Assembly (NCBI RefSeq): GCF_003048535.1
Contig: NZ_PIRQ01000002.1
Location: 1 to 64,000 of the forward strand
Direction of reading: 5' to 3'
Length of the DNA: 64,000 bases
Origin: Campylobacter concisus
Lineage (GTDB): Bacteria; Campylobacterota; Campylobacteria; Campylobacterales; Campylobacteraceae
Shown: positions 47,276 through 55,839 of the stretch, in pieces
Layout: each line of letters begins with the position of its first letter
Numbering within the stretch: position 1 is the first letter of the stretch
Translations under genes and position numbers: made by a program
The notes under the pieces: generated by a model
The model's input: the letters and a program-made list of their open reading frames with translations, nothing else
Databases searched by the model: none
Told to the model about the DNA's origin: nothing

Positions 47276-48535
47276 ATGTTTAAGAAAAAATCAAATGCAA
47301 TAAATGAGATTTTAAGTGTTGTCAAATCGGCAAGCAATGGCATACTAGAGCCTCGTATTGTAAATATTGGAGAAAAGGACGAGATGTATGAAGTCGCCCT
47401 TGGCATAAATGATCTATTAGATCAGGTTGAGGCGCTTCAACGTGAAATTTCAACCTCAGTCCAAGCTGCACAAAACTCAAAAACATATAGAAATATATTT
47501 GTAGAAGGGTTTAGGGGTTTATTTAAACGAAATGCCATATCTATGAGCAAGGGTGTCACAGGTATAAAAGACGGCCAAAAAAGCAAGGTTAGAGGTCTTC
47601 TATCAAGCGAGCTTGACAAACTTGGAAACGGTATAAATGGTATAAATTATGTAAGAGATGATCTAAATGAAAGTATCAAAAATTTAAGCCAAACAGCAAC
47701 AGATGCTAAACAAACTGCACAAACAGCAAAAGAAAATATGTCTAATATCGCCGAGCTTAGTCAAAATATGGGAGAGCTTGATGGTCTAGTACAAAGCTGC
47801 TCGAATGCTACTGGCATGCTAAGCACTAGGGCTTCTGAAATAAGCTCTGTTTTAAATTTAATAAAAGATATTGCCGATCAGACAAATCTACTTGCTCTTA
47901 ACGCCGCCATTGAAGCTGCTCGTGCAGGAGAGCACGGACGTGGTTTTGCGGTAGTCGCTGATGAGGTAAGAAAGCTAGCCGAAAACACACAAAAAGCCGC
48001 AAGCGACATAGAAGTCAATATAAAAACACTCCAGCAAGAGGTAAATGATATCGATGAAAATTCTAAAAAAATCGATGAAATTTCTAAGCTAACGACACAA
48101 AATGTAGAAAATTTCAAAAAGGTATTGAGCGAGTTTAATGCAAACGCACAAAATACTGCTCAAACATCAAAATATGTCGAAAATAAAACCTTTGCTATAA
48201 TCGCAAAAATTTCGCAAATCGCTTACAAAACTAAAGTGTACTCTGACCTTATAAACGAGCAAGGATATAGTGAGGAAATACGTGATTTAGCGCAAAGTCT
48301 GCTAGATTGGTATGAGAACGAGAGTATAAGCGAACACAAGCAAAATAAAAATTTTGATAAGTCAAAAGAGCTTGCAACGTCGCTAAATAATGAAATCAAA
48401 CTCTTGCTCGAGAAGTCAGCCTCTGGTTACAACGAACAAAATTTAAATTATTTTGTTGATAAGTCTAAAAAAATAGAAGATCTAAGCGAGCAAATTTTTA
48501 CTTCGTATAACGAAATTTTTAAAGATAAAAACTAA
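47276..48535 (+). CDS. Soluble methyl-accepting chemotaxis-type signalling protein
   Basis: A 419-residue protein with no membrane segment or periplasmic domain. A HAMP-like start is followed by the coiled-coil signalling domain with the CheA/CheW-binding tip ([20 protein letters not shown], then [15 protein letters not shown]). The C-terminal 110 residues resemble a CZB sensor domain ([18 protein letters not shown]), but the usual Zn-binding His and Cys appear replaced. The upstream PAS gene suggests a CetA/CetB-style pair, except that CetA is membrane-associated. Confidence 0.88.
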   Translation: MFKKKSNAINEILSVVKSASNGILEPRIVNIGEKDEMYEVALGINDLLDQVEALQREISTSVQAAQNSKTYRNIFVEGFRGLFKRNAISMSKGVTGIKDGQKSKVRGLLSSELDKLGNGINGINYVRDDLNESIKNLSQTATDAKQTAQTAKENMSNIAELSQNMGELDGLVQSCSNATGMLSTRASEISSVLNLIKDIADQTNLLALNAAIEAARAGEHGRGFAVVADEVRKLAENTQKAASDIEVNIKTLQQEVNDIDENSKKIDEISKLTTQNVENFKKVLSEFNANAQNTAQTSKYVENKTFAIIAKISQIAYKTKVYSDLINEQGYSEEIRDLAQSLLDWYENESISEHKQNKNFDKSKELATSLNNEIKLLLEKSASGYNEQNLNYFVDKSKKIEDLSEQIFTSYNEIFKDKN

Positions 48536-48544
48536 AGTGTTAAA

Positions 48545-49039
48545 TTATCTTTGATGTTTTTTTGGGTGGTCAAAAAATAACGCTTTTGCACCACCCTCTT
48601 TTAACTCACTAAATTTACATCCAAACTCAACGCAAAATATTCCAGAAGTTGGGATATTGTCTATTGATGAATCGCTTAAATACTCGCAAATTTCGGTAAT
48701 GCTCGGGTTATGTGTGATGATAAAAATTTCATCCAAACTCTCATCTATATTTTTGACAAATTTTAAAAGATCTTCAAAGCTTATATCATAAAGCTCATCT
48801 ATAAGACTGGTCTCTTCTTTAAATTTTAAAGTTTTAGCGATAATCTTTGCTGTTTGCTCGCACCTTTTGGCACTACTAGAAAAGATAGCCCCTGGCATCA
48901 CATCATACATTTTTAGTCTATTTGCCATAAATTTAGCGTCCTCTTTGCCTTTTTGACTAAGCTCCCTTAAAGCATCTTTAGCTCCGTCCTTATTCTCATC
49001 AACCGCTTTTGAATGTCTTATGAAATAAATTTTACTCAC
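48545..49039 (-). CDS. sixA: SixA-type phosphohistidine phosphatase
   Basis: Cytoplasmic histidine-phosphatase-family enzyme of 164 residues. I choose GTG at 49039 because AGGAGAG lies just before it and it overlaps the upstream TAG by one base. An ATG at 49072 would add 11 residues of overlap. The catalytic RH is at 8-9 (YFIRHSKA), and SSAKRCEQTAKII and FIITHNPSI supply the other histidine-phosphatase residues. SixA removes phosphate from histidine in phosphorelay or PTS proteins; the target here is unknown. Confidence 0.85.
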   Translation of the reverse strand: MSKIYFIRHSKAVDENKDGAKDALRELSQKGKEDAKFMANRLKMYDVMPGAIFSSSAKRCEQTAKIIAKTLKFKEETSLIDELYDISFEDLLKFVKNIDESLDEIFIITHNPSITEICEYLSDSSIDNIPTSGIFCVEFGCKFSELKEGGAKALFFDHPKKHQR

Positions 49040-49848
49040 TATCTCTCCTTTGAGAAATTCTTTATCAAGCAAAGCTCTTCTTTGCTAAATCCAGCTTTTA
49101 AGCGATCTTGCTCATTGATCTCTCTAACATTTTTAAATGAATTTGGATATAAACTTAAGATAATGTCAAAGTAGCTATTTTCGTCAATGTCCTCTTTTTT
49201 GCAAGCAAATTTAAACCACTTATCGCCTTTATAAACATGAGAGACTTCCTCCTTTAAGATGACTTTCAGGCACTCAATGAGCTCTTCATTTCCACCCTCG
49301 CCTTCAAGCCTTTTTATAATATGAGCGTTTGCATCAAGCCCATTTGCCTCCATATATCTTGGCAGTAGCGCCATACGGCTAGTTAGACTACTTGAAGTCT
49401 TTTGAAGTGCGATAAAAAGTCCATCATGTACACTTAGCTCGCCGTATCTACCGCCTTGTTTTAAGAGCAAATTTTCTATCATACAAAAGTGTCTGATCTC
49501 ATCTTCAGCCACTTCTAGCCAGTCTTCATAAAATTCTCTTGGCAAATTTCTAAATCTATAACAAGCATCAAGCGCGATGTCAATAGCACTAAATTCAATA
49601 TGAGCTACCGAATGGATAAAATTTAAATTTTTATCCTTTGGCTTTACTTTTTTGTTTAGCTCTTTCATGCTAACTACTTCACAAAATTTTGCATAGCTAG
49701 GTGTTATTAACTCATTTGGTTTAGAGCTTTCACAAAAATTTATATTAAAATCTCGTTTAAATTTCTCATAAAATAGCTCAAATTTTAAAAATTTAAGCCC
49801 AATCTCGCCTTCATTTAAAATTTCCCAAATTTCATCATAAAAATTCAT
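49039..49848 (-). CDS. DUF455 ferritin-like protein
   Basis: A 269-residue protein of the DUF455 family, with a ferritin-like four-helix core. Candidate di-iron ligands are the Glu in HIEFSAIDIALDA, ExxH in EDEIRHF and ExxH in KEEVSHVYKG. Family function is not established; a di-iron oxidase or hydroxylase role is plausible. It is coupled to sixA by a one-base overlap. AAAGAGAAAAT precedes the ATG. Confidence 0.82.
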   Translation of the reverse strand: MNFYDEIWEILNEGEIGLKFLKFELFYEKFKRDFNINFCESSKPNELITPSYAKFCEVVSMKELNKKVKPKDKNLNFIHSVAHIEFSAIDIALDACYRFRNLPREFYEDWLEVAEDEIRHFCMIENLLLKQGGRYGELSVHDGLFIALQKTSSSLTSRMALLPRYMEANGLDANAHIIKRLEGEGGNEELIECLKVILKEEVSHVYKGDKWFKFACKKEDIDENSYFDIILSLYPNSFKNVREINEQDRLKAGFSKEELCLIKNFSKER

Positions 49849-49956
49849 ATTTTCTCTTTATTTAAATCTGTATTTACGAATGTAAATTTATATAAATAAT
49901 GCTTAAAATTTGAGCCTAGTATTTGTTTTAAAAGGTTTTTAATAAAAATTTCTGAT

Positions 49957-50637
49957 TTATTTTGCTTTGCCATATCCAGCAAATCTATTTGCTGCTAAGC
50001 AACTTGAGTTTGAACATCTTACAAGGTAGCTATTTATCTCTTGATTTCCTTTTAGATGCACGTTTTTTTGTTTTAGATTCATATAGCTATGAATTATCTT
50101 TCCGCCAGAATTATGTATAAATTTTACTGTCTCATCGCCAAGGACAGCCGTAACTATGCCAACATGAGTGATATTTTTCTTATCTTTATTTTTCTGAACA
50201 CCCTTGCCAAGAGTATTTGAGAAAAATACAAGATCACCTATTTTTGGATTTTTATGAGTAATTAAATTTTTACTTTCATAAAAATTATAGATCGCTTTTG
50301 ACTTTCTACCGCCATTATCGTAGTAGCGATTTATTGTCTTTTCATCAAAATACATATTTTGATACTTTGCATTTACGATAGAAACAAAGCCAGAGCAATC
50401 ACCGCCCGCTCTTGTATTTAGGTATTTTTTAAAAAAAGAACCAAATTTTTTATCTTCTCTATCATTATCTTCATCTATGATTTCACCAATCATTTGCTCA
50501 CTAAAATCAACACTTGAAGTTACGGTTTGATTTGTTTCATTTTGCGGAGTTGTCGGTTGATTAGAAGTAAAAGAACAACCTGTAAAAAATATAATGCTAA
50601 GAATAAAAAAGATTTTTTTATTTATTGAATTTGACAT
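49957..50637 (-). CDS. NlpC/P60-like cell-wall hydrolase lipoprotein
   Basis: A 226-residue lipoprotein from ATG at 50637, preceded by GGAT; the longer frame starts with a TTG at 50649. The lipobox is IFFTGC. A low-complexity Thr/Gln/Asn linker leads to a cysteine peptidase-like core with the nucleophile in GGDCSGFVS, the His in ITHVGIVTA and a third polar residue in FIHNSGGK. This is the NlpC/P60 or CHAP pattern, cutting peptidoglycan stem peptides. It diverges from murA. Confidence 0.8.
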   Translation of the reverse strand: MSNSINKKIFFILSIIFFTGCSFTSNQPTTPQNETNQTVTSSVDFSEQMIGEIIDEDNDREDKKFGSFFKKYLNTRAGGDCSGFVSIVNAKYQNMYFDEKTINRYYDNGGRKSKAIYNFYESKNLITHKNPKIGDLVFFSNTLGKGVQKNKDKKNITHVGIVTAVLGDETVKFIHNSGGKIIHSYMNLKQKNVHLKGNQEINSYLVRCSNSSCLAANRFAGYGKAK

Positions 50638-50734
50638 ATTTATATCCAAAATTTTAGTGTTTGCAATTTTAACTTTTAAACGTAAATGAACCGGAAATAG
50701 TGCTTTGCTTTCTTTATTCTAAGTTAAAAAGCAA

Positions 50735-50740
50735 TATAAT
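50735..50740 (+). promoter_or_regulatory. Minus-10 box for murA
   Basis: TATAAT in AAGCAATATAATATCGG, 36 bases before the first murA ATG. It matches the Campylobacter sigma-70 consensus well. Confidence 0.6.
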
Positions 50741-50776
50741 ATCGGCAAAAAATATATTTTCTTAAGGCAAAAAATA

Positions 50777-52045
50777 ATGATGCACTATTTAAAGATAAAA
50801 GGAAATGCCAAATTAAGTGGCGAAGTAAAAATAAGCGGTGCCAAAAATGCTGCTCTACCGATCATCGCCCTAACCTTACTTGCAAAAAAAAGTGTAAATT
50901 TAACAAATATCCCAAATGTCGCTGATATAAAAACGCTTTGCCAACTGCTAACTAATCTAGGAGCAAAGTGTGAATTTAAAGATAAAAATTCACTAAGCAT
51001 AGACACAAGTGGTGTAAGCTCAACTACTGCAAATTACGATATCGTTAGAAAGATGAGAGCATCGATCTTAACGCTTGGACCGCTTCTTGCACGCTTTGGT
51101 CACTGCGAAGTGAGCCTACCTGGAGGATGTGCGATCGGACAAAGACCTATCGATCTGCATCTAAATGCACTCGAAAAAATGGGCGCAAATATAGAAATAA
51201 AGCAAGGCTACGTCGTCGCAACAGCACCAAATGGCCTAAAAGGCGCAAAGATTGTTTTTGATAAGATCACCGTAACTGGCAGTGAAAATATCATCATGGC
51301 TGCAGCTCTAGCGCACGGTACGACAGAGCTTTTTAACGTAGCGCTTGAGCCTGAAGTGGTGCAAATTTGTGAAATTTTGGCTAAGAGTGGCGTTAAAATA
51401 GAAGGCATCGGCACAAGTGAACTAAAGATAACCGGGAGCGGCCAAAAATTACTTGAAATTTGCGATATCGAGGTCATCCCTGATAGGATCGAGGCTGGCA
51501 CATACCTTTGTGCTGGAGCTATAACAAATAGCAAAATTTCGGTAACAAAGGCAAATGCAGCTCATATGACGGCTATTTTAAATAAATTTGAAGAGATGGG
51601 CTTTGGTATCGAAGTAGACGGCGATAAGATCACGATATTGCCAGCAAAAGAGATAAAACCAGTGGAGATAAGAACCACCGAGTATCCGGGCTTTCCAACA
51701 GATATGCAAGCTCAATTTATGGCGCTTTGCCTTGCAGCAAATGGCGTTAGCACGATAGATGAGAGGCTTTTTGAAAACCGCTTTATGCACGTTAGTGAGC
51801 TTGCTAGAATGGGAGCGGATATTAAATTAAATGGACATATTGCAAGTGTTTATGCACCAGCTAAGCTAAATGCAGCCGATGTGATGGCGACAGATCTTAG
51901 AGCTAGCTCAGCGCTGATACTAGCTGCTCTTATAGCAAATGGCGAAAGCTTGGTACATAGAATTTATCACCTTGATAGAGGATATGAAAATTTAGAAGAG
52001 AAATTTCAAGGCCTTGGTGCAAATATTACTAGGCTTGAGGAGTAA
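50777..52045 (+). CDS. murA: UDP-GlcNAc 1-carboxyvinyltransferase
   Basis: First committed enzyme of peptidoglycan synthesis, adding enolpyruvate to UDP-GlcNAc, 422 residues. The N terminus [18 protein letters not shown] and the loop [14 protein letters not shown] are diagnostic, with the catalytic Cys at 118. That Cys is the fosfomycin target, so the enzyme should be of the sensitive type. Two adjacent ATG codons (50777, 50780) are possible starts. moeA follows after two bases. Confidence 0.96.
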   Translation: MMHYLKIKGNAKLSGEVKISGAKNAALPIIALTLLAKKSVNLTNIPNVADIKTLCQLLTNLGAKCEFKDKNSLSIDTSGVSSTTANYDIVRKMRASILTLGPLLARFGHCEVSLPGGCAIGQRPIDLHLNALEKMGANIEIKQGYVVATAPNGLKGAKIVFDKITVTGSENIIMAAALAHGTTELFNVALEPEVVQICEILAKSGVKIEGIGTSELKITGSGQKLLEICDIEVIPDRIEAGTYLCAGAITNSKISVTKANAAHMTAILNKFEEMGFGIEVDGDKITILPAKEIKPVEIRTTEYPGFPTDMQAQFMALCLAANGVSTIDERLFENRFMHVSELARMGADIKLNGHIASVYAPAKLNAADVMATDLRASSALILAALIANGESLVHRIYHLDRGYENLEEKFQGLGANITRLEE

Positions 52046-52047
52046 AA

Positions 52048-53208
52048 ATGCTACTAAATGATGCATTAGATGCGCTTAAATCCAAATTTAAACTAAAAAT
52101 AGATAGTGAAATTTTGCCTATCAGCATGGCTCTTGGTAGAACATTAGCAAATGATGTAGTGGCAGTAAAAAATCTGCCATGTTTTGATAACTCAGCGCTT
52201 GATGGCTTTGCGGTTAAATTTGACGAGAAAGATAAACCTTATAAGATCATCGCAAGTGCCTTTGCAGGCGATAAAGAGCAGCTAGCTATCGGCAAAAACG
52301 AGTGCGTGAAGATAATGACAGGTGCAAAGATGCCAAAGGGCGCTGACACGGTCATGAGGTTTGAAGATTGCGTAGTTGAGGGCGAGTTTGTAAAAGCGCC
52401 AGCTAAGCTTAAAAAAGGCGAAGCTTACCGCTTTAAAGGCGAAGAGACAAAAGTTGGTGAAATTTTACTAAAAAGTGGTGAAATTTTAAACACAAGAAGC
52501 GTGATGATGCTAGCAGCTCAGGGCATAAGCTTTATAGATGTGAAAAAGCAGTCTAGTGTTGGAATTTACTCAAGCGGAAACGAGATCATCGAGCCTTGGC
52601 AAAGAGCTAGCGAGGATGAAATTTACAATGCAAACGCACTTGGCATCACCGCACTTTTAAGCTCAATCGGTCAAAAAAGCTCATATCTTGGCATCATAAA
52701 AGATGAGCTAAGCGCTGTAAAACAAGCATTTTTAAATACTACAAACTATGACATCATTGTCTGCTCTGGCGGAGCAAGCGCTGGTGAGGCTGACTTTATG
52801 AAAATAGCTCTAAGTGAGCTTGGATACAACGAAATTTTCTCACACCTTGACATAAGACCTGGCAGACCTTGCAAGGCTTATGAAAAAGATGGCAAACTAG
52901 TCTTTGTGCTCCCTGGAAATCCAATGGCAGCTTATGTTTGCATGATGATGCTTGTTTTGCCTCTTTTAAGAGAGGATTGCTTTGTGATGCAAAATACTAC
53001 AAATGCGCAAAATTTAAAGGTAAAATCAGGTAGGATCAATGCCATTTTTGGAAATATTGAAAATGATAAATTTATAGCAACAAATGGTGGAAAATACGGC
53101 TCTGGCATGATAGATCATATTTTAAAAAGCACTTTTATGTTTTTAACTAGCCCAGATCAAAGCGAAATTTTGCAAAATAGTGAAATTTCTCTTATAAAAC
53201 TTCCATAA
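52048..53208 (+). CDS. moeA: Molybdopterin molybdenumtransferase MoeA
   Basis: Inserts molybdate into adenylylated molybdopterin, 386 residues. Motifs are NLPCFDNSALDGFAVKF, MTGAKMPKGADTVMRFED, the MoCF-like SSGNEI segment, CSGGASAGEADF and the RPGRPCKAYEKDGKLVF-VLPGNPMA active-site region. Campylobacter needs this cofactor for nitrate, formate and sulfite enzymes. It is probably co-transcribed with murA, and the tRNA-Gly promoter begins five bases after its stop. Confidence 0.94.
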   Translation: MLLNDALDALKSKFKLKIDSEILPISMALGRTLANDVVAVKNLPCFDNSALDGFAVKFDEKDKPYKIIASAFAGDKEQLAIGKNECVKIMTGAKMPKGADTVMRFEDCVVEGEFVKAPAKLKKGEAYRFKGEETKVGEILLKSGEILNTRSVMMLAAQGISFIDVKKQSSVGIYSSGNEIIEPWQRASEDEIYNANALGITALLSSIGQKSSYLGIIKDELSAVKQAFLNTTNYDIIVCSGGASAGEADFMKIALSELGYNEIFSHLDIRPGRPCKAYEKDGKLVFVLPGNPMAAYVCMMMLVLPLLREDCFVMQNTTNAQNLKVKSGRINAIFGNIENDKFIATNGGKYGSGMIDHILKSTFMFLTSPDQSEILQNSEISLIKLP

Positions 53209-53212
53209 AATC

Positions 53213-53241
53213 TTGACAAATGAAAAACAATCTGATAGAAT
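53213..53241 (+). promoter_or_regulatory. Strong promoter of tRNA-Gly
   Basis: TTGACA (53213-53218), a 17-base spacer and TAGAAT (53236-53241) form the best sigma-70 promoter in the window. Transcription should start near 53248, 12 bases before the mature tRNA. The ATG at 53220 lies inside the spacer and is therefore not in this transcript. Confidence 0.75.
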
Positions 53242-53259
53242 GCGGACTTCATTTTGACT

Positions 53260-53334
53260 GCGGGAATAGCTCAGGGGTAGAGCACAACCTTGCCAAGGTT
53301 GGGGTCGCGAGTTCGAATCTCGTTTCCCGCTCCA
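53260..53334 (+). tRNA. tRNA-Gly (anticodon GCC)
   Basis: A full cloverleaf of 75 bases. The acceptor GCGGGAA pairs with TTCCCGC, the anticodon stem CAACC/GGTTG encloses TTGCCAA with anticodon GCC, and the T arm is GCGAGTTCGAATCTCGT. CCA is encoded at 53332-53334. The open reading frame of flgA passes through the whole tRNA without a stop. Confidence 0.95.
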
Positions 53335-54206
53335 TCTTTTTTATACTAATTTTTTTATTTTCCACAAAACTTTTTGCAAATGAAGTCAACATATATCCGA
53401 TGTATTGCGTTCTAAATGATCAAATTTCACTTAGTACTTTTGGCTTTGAAGGCGAAGACAATGAAATTTTAAACCTAGAGGGCAAAAGAGCAGCCAAGAT
53501 AGATAGCAAAAAACTCTATGAAATTCTAACAGCAAATTTTAAAACATATAATGACAAAAGTGGCGGAAGCGTTGCTTTTGTAAAGAACTGCTCTATTATG
53601 GATGAGATTCAAATGCAATTTTTAAGATCAATTAGCGATGAATATCCTGGTATCAGCATAAGCGATCTTAGCATCAGTCCACAAAATAAGCTTCCAGCAA
53701 ATTTCAAAGAGCTCGTCCTAAAAAATATCTTTTTAGGTGATCAAAATAGTCAAAAAGGTACATTTAGAGCATCATTTGAGGATATTGATCTGAGTCTAAA
53801 AAGTATCTATTTTAAATTTAGCTTTAACGCTAAGATGCCAGCCTTCATAGCAATAAATTCAATGAATACAAACCATATTTTAAGCCTGCTTGACTATCAG
53901 CCAACGATGATTGAGTTTGGCAAATGGCCAAAAGATGCACTTTCTAACTCAAATAGCTTAGCTCTTATAACAAAAGTGCAGATAAAAAGCGGTGAAATTT
54001 TAACCAAGCGTCAGTTTAACGCCATAAGCTTAGTAAAAAAAGGTCAAATGCTAAATGCAGTTTTGAGCGAGGATGGCGTTAAGATAATAGCTGAAGTAAA
54101 GGCACTTGAGGATGGAAATTTAGGTGATATGATAAAGATAAGAACAAAAGATAATAAAATTTTAGAGGCCACAGTTTCAGGCAAAGATGAGGCAGTGATA
54201 AGATGA
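53334..54206 (+). CDS. flgA: FlgA, flagellar P-ring chaperone; start codon unclear
   Basis: Periplasmic chaperone for P-ring assembly. The C-terminal half has an SAF domain (VQIKSGEILTKRQFNAISLV, AVLSEDGVKIIAEV and KIRTKDNKILEATVSG), and most of the N-terminal half is present. A signal-peptide-like segment IFFILIFLFSTKLFANEV begins right after the tRNA-Gly CCA. No ATG, GTG or TTG precedes it in frame outside the tRNA; candidates are ATC 53334, ATA 53343 or ATT 53349. The next ATG (53397) is past the signal. The coordinates give the open frame after the tRNA, not a proven start. It overlaps ubiX by four bases. Confidence 0.8.
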   Translation: MFFILIFLFSTKLFANEVNIYPMYCVLNDQISLSTFGFEGEDNEILNLEGKRAAKIDSKKLYEILTANFKTYNDKSGGSVAFVKNCSIMDEIQMQFLRSISDEYPGISISDLSISPQNKLPANFKELVLKNIFLGDQNSQKGTFRASFEDIDLSLKSIYFKFSFNAKMPAFIAINSMNTNHILSLLDYQPTMIEFGKWPKDALSNSNSLALITKVQIKSGEILTKRQFNAISLVKKGQMLNAVLSEDGVKIIAEVKALEDGNLGDMIKIRTKDNKILEATVSGKDEAVIR

Positions 54207-54754
54207 AAAAGATAGTATTTGCAGCCACTGGAGCAAGTGGGGCTGGACTTTTTCTAAAGCTAGTAAATGCCGCCAAAGATAGTTGCGAGGCACATATCAT
54301 AGTTAGTAAAAATGCCATGAAGGTTTTGGAGGCTGAGGAAAATTTAAAGCTAAATTTAAATGATCTTGGCGTAAAAATTTATGACGACCAAGATCTTGGC
54401 GCGGGCCCGGCTTCTGGCTCGTTTGGCACAGAAGCGATGATAATAGCGCCCTGCTCTACCAACACACTAGCAAAAATCGCAAATGGCATAAGCGACACGC
54501 TCATCACAAGGGCTGCAAGTGTCGCGCTAAAGGAGAGGCAAACCCTAGTTTTGGGAGTTAGAGAGATGCCGTTATCCACGATCGTGCTTTCTCAAATGCA
54601 GCTTCTCTCATCTCTTGGAGCTATCATCGCTCCGCCAGTTTTGGGCTACTACGCAGATATAAAGAGCCTTGATGATATGGAAAATTTCATCATCGGCAAG
54701 TGGCTTGATGCTTTAAAAATCGAAAATAATCTTTACAAAAGGTGGCAAATTTGA
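54203..54754 (+). CDS. ubiX: UbiX-family flavin prenyltransferase
   Basis: Makes prenylated FMN for UbiD-type decarboxylases, 183 residues. The N terminus MKKIVFAATGASGAG, the APCSTNTLAKIANGISDTLITRAA helix region and LVLGVREMPLSTI are diagnostic of UbiX/Pad1. In Campylobacter the partner is likely a UbiD-like enzyme of menaquinone (futalosine) synthesis, not encoded here. It is coupled to flgA (ATGA) and to coaD. Confidence 0.92.
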   Translation: MKKIVFAATGASGAGLFLKLVNAAKDSCEAHIIVSKNAMKVLEAEENLKLNLNDLGVKIYDDQDLGAGPASGSFGTEAMIIAPCSTNTLAKIANGISDTLITRAASVALKERQTLVLGVREMPLSTIVLSQMQLLSSLGAIIAPPVLGYYADIKSLDDMENFIIGKWLDALKIENNLYKRWQI

Positions 54755-55221
54755 AAAAATCTTGCATCTATCCAGGGACATTTGATCCCATTACAAACGG
54801 TCATTTAGACGTCATCATAAGGGCCACAAAAATTTTTGACAAGGTAATCGTCGCAGTCGCAAAAAGTGACAGCAAACAGCCGATGTTTGCACATGAAAAG
54901 CGCATAGAGATGGCAAAAAAGGCGGTTTGTGAGCTAAAAAACGTAAGCGTTCTTGGCTTTGATAACTTACTTGTTGATTTTGCTAAATCACACGGCATAA
55001 ACACTGTGATCAGAGGCCTTCGCGCGGTTAGTGACTTTGAATACGAGCTACAAATCGGCTACGCAAACGCCGCACTTTGGGACGAATTTGAGACGGTTTA
55101 TCTTATGCCAAGCTTAAATAACGCCTTCATCTCAAGCTCGATCGTCCGCTCAGTCTTACGCCACGATGGCGACGTGAGCAACCTAGTGCCAGCAAAAATT
55201 CTTAAAAATTTAAAGGCGTAA
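54751..55221 (+). CDS. coaD: Phosphopantetheine adenylyltransferase
   Basis: Penultimate enzyme of coenzyme A synthesis, 156 residues. I place the start at TTG 54751, giving MKKSCIYPGTFDPITNGH, which matches the family N terminus. AAAGGTGG lies just before it, and the codon overlaps the ubiX stop (TTGA). A GTG at 54742 would add three residues but loses that spacing. The nucleotide-binding motif TFDPITNGH and the later ISSSIVRS segment are intact. Confidence 0.95.
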   Translation: MKKSCIYPGTFDPITNGHLDVIIRATKIFDKVIVAVAKSDSKQPMFAHEKRIEMAKKAVCELKNVSVLGFDNLLVDFAKSHGINTVIRGLRAVSDFEYELQIGYANAALWDEFETVYLMPSLNNAFISSSIVRSVLRHDGDVSNLVPAKILKNLKA

Positions 55222-55222
55222 A

Positions 55223-55810
55223 ATGTATGTTTTGTTTGAAGGCATTGACGGCGTTGGCAAGAGTACGCAGATAAAAATTTTAGCTTCTAAATTTAGCAAT
55301 GCCATCGTCACAAAAGAGCCAGGCGGCACGCAGCTTGGTGAAAATTTACGTGAAATTTTACTAAGCTCAAACATAAAAATCGGCAAAAGGGCTGAAATTT
55401 TGCTCTTTTTAGCTGACAGGGCTGAGCATTTTGAAAAGCTAGTAAAGCCAAATTTAGGTAAGCTCATTTTAAGCGACAGAGGCTTTATCTCAGGCATCGC
55501 CTACGCTTTGGCAAATGATGAAAGCTTAGATGAAAACGTACTTTTAGAGCTTAATAAATTTGCGCTAAATGATAAATTTGCAGACAAAATAGTCTTTTTT
55601 GAAGCAAGTCATGAGCTAATAAGCTCGCGCCTAAAAAATAGAGGCACAAGCGATAAGATCGAAGCTCGCGGGCTAGAGTATCTTTTAAAAGTGCAAAGCC
55701 TGATGAAGCAAATTCTCATCAAAAATGGCTTTGAAACGCTTTTTATAGACGCATCTAAAAGCATAGAGCTAATTTCAAAAGAGATAGAAAATTTTATAAA
55801 TTTTAAGTAA
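55223..55810 (+). CDS. tmk: Thymidylate kinase
   Basis: Phosphorylates dTMP to dTDP, 195 residues. P-loop FEGIDGVGKST is at 5-15, the DR[YFG] motif is LSDRGFISGIAYA, and TKEPGGTQLGE forms the substrate loop. It starts one base after the coaD stop. Length is on the short side but complete. Confidence 0.95.
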   Translation: MYVLFEGIDGVGKSTQIKILASKFSNAIVTKEPGGTQLGENLREILLSSNIKIGKRAEILLFLADRAEHFEKLVKPNLGKLILSDRGFISGIAYALANDESLDENVLLELNKFALNDKFADKIVFFEASHELISSRLKNRGTSDKIEARGLEYLLKVQSLMKQILIKNGFETLFIDASKSIELISKEIENFINFK

Positions 55811-55839
55811 AATCACAAAAAAATAAAAAGGATAATGCG

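Noticed and set aside
53220-53260. ATG 53220 as the true flgA start
   Set aside because: It lies in the spacer of the tRNA-Gly promoter, would translate the whole tRNA, and has no ribosome site.
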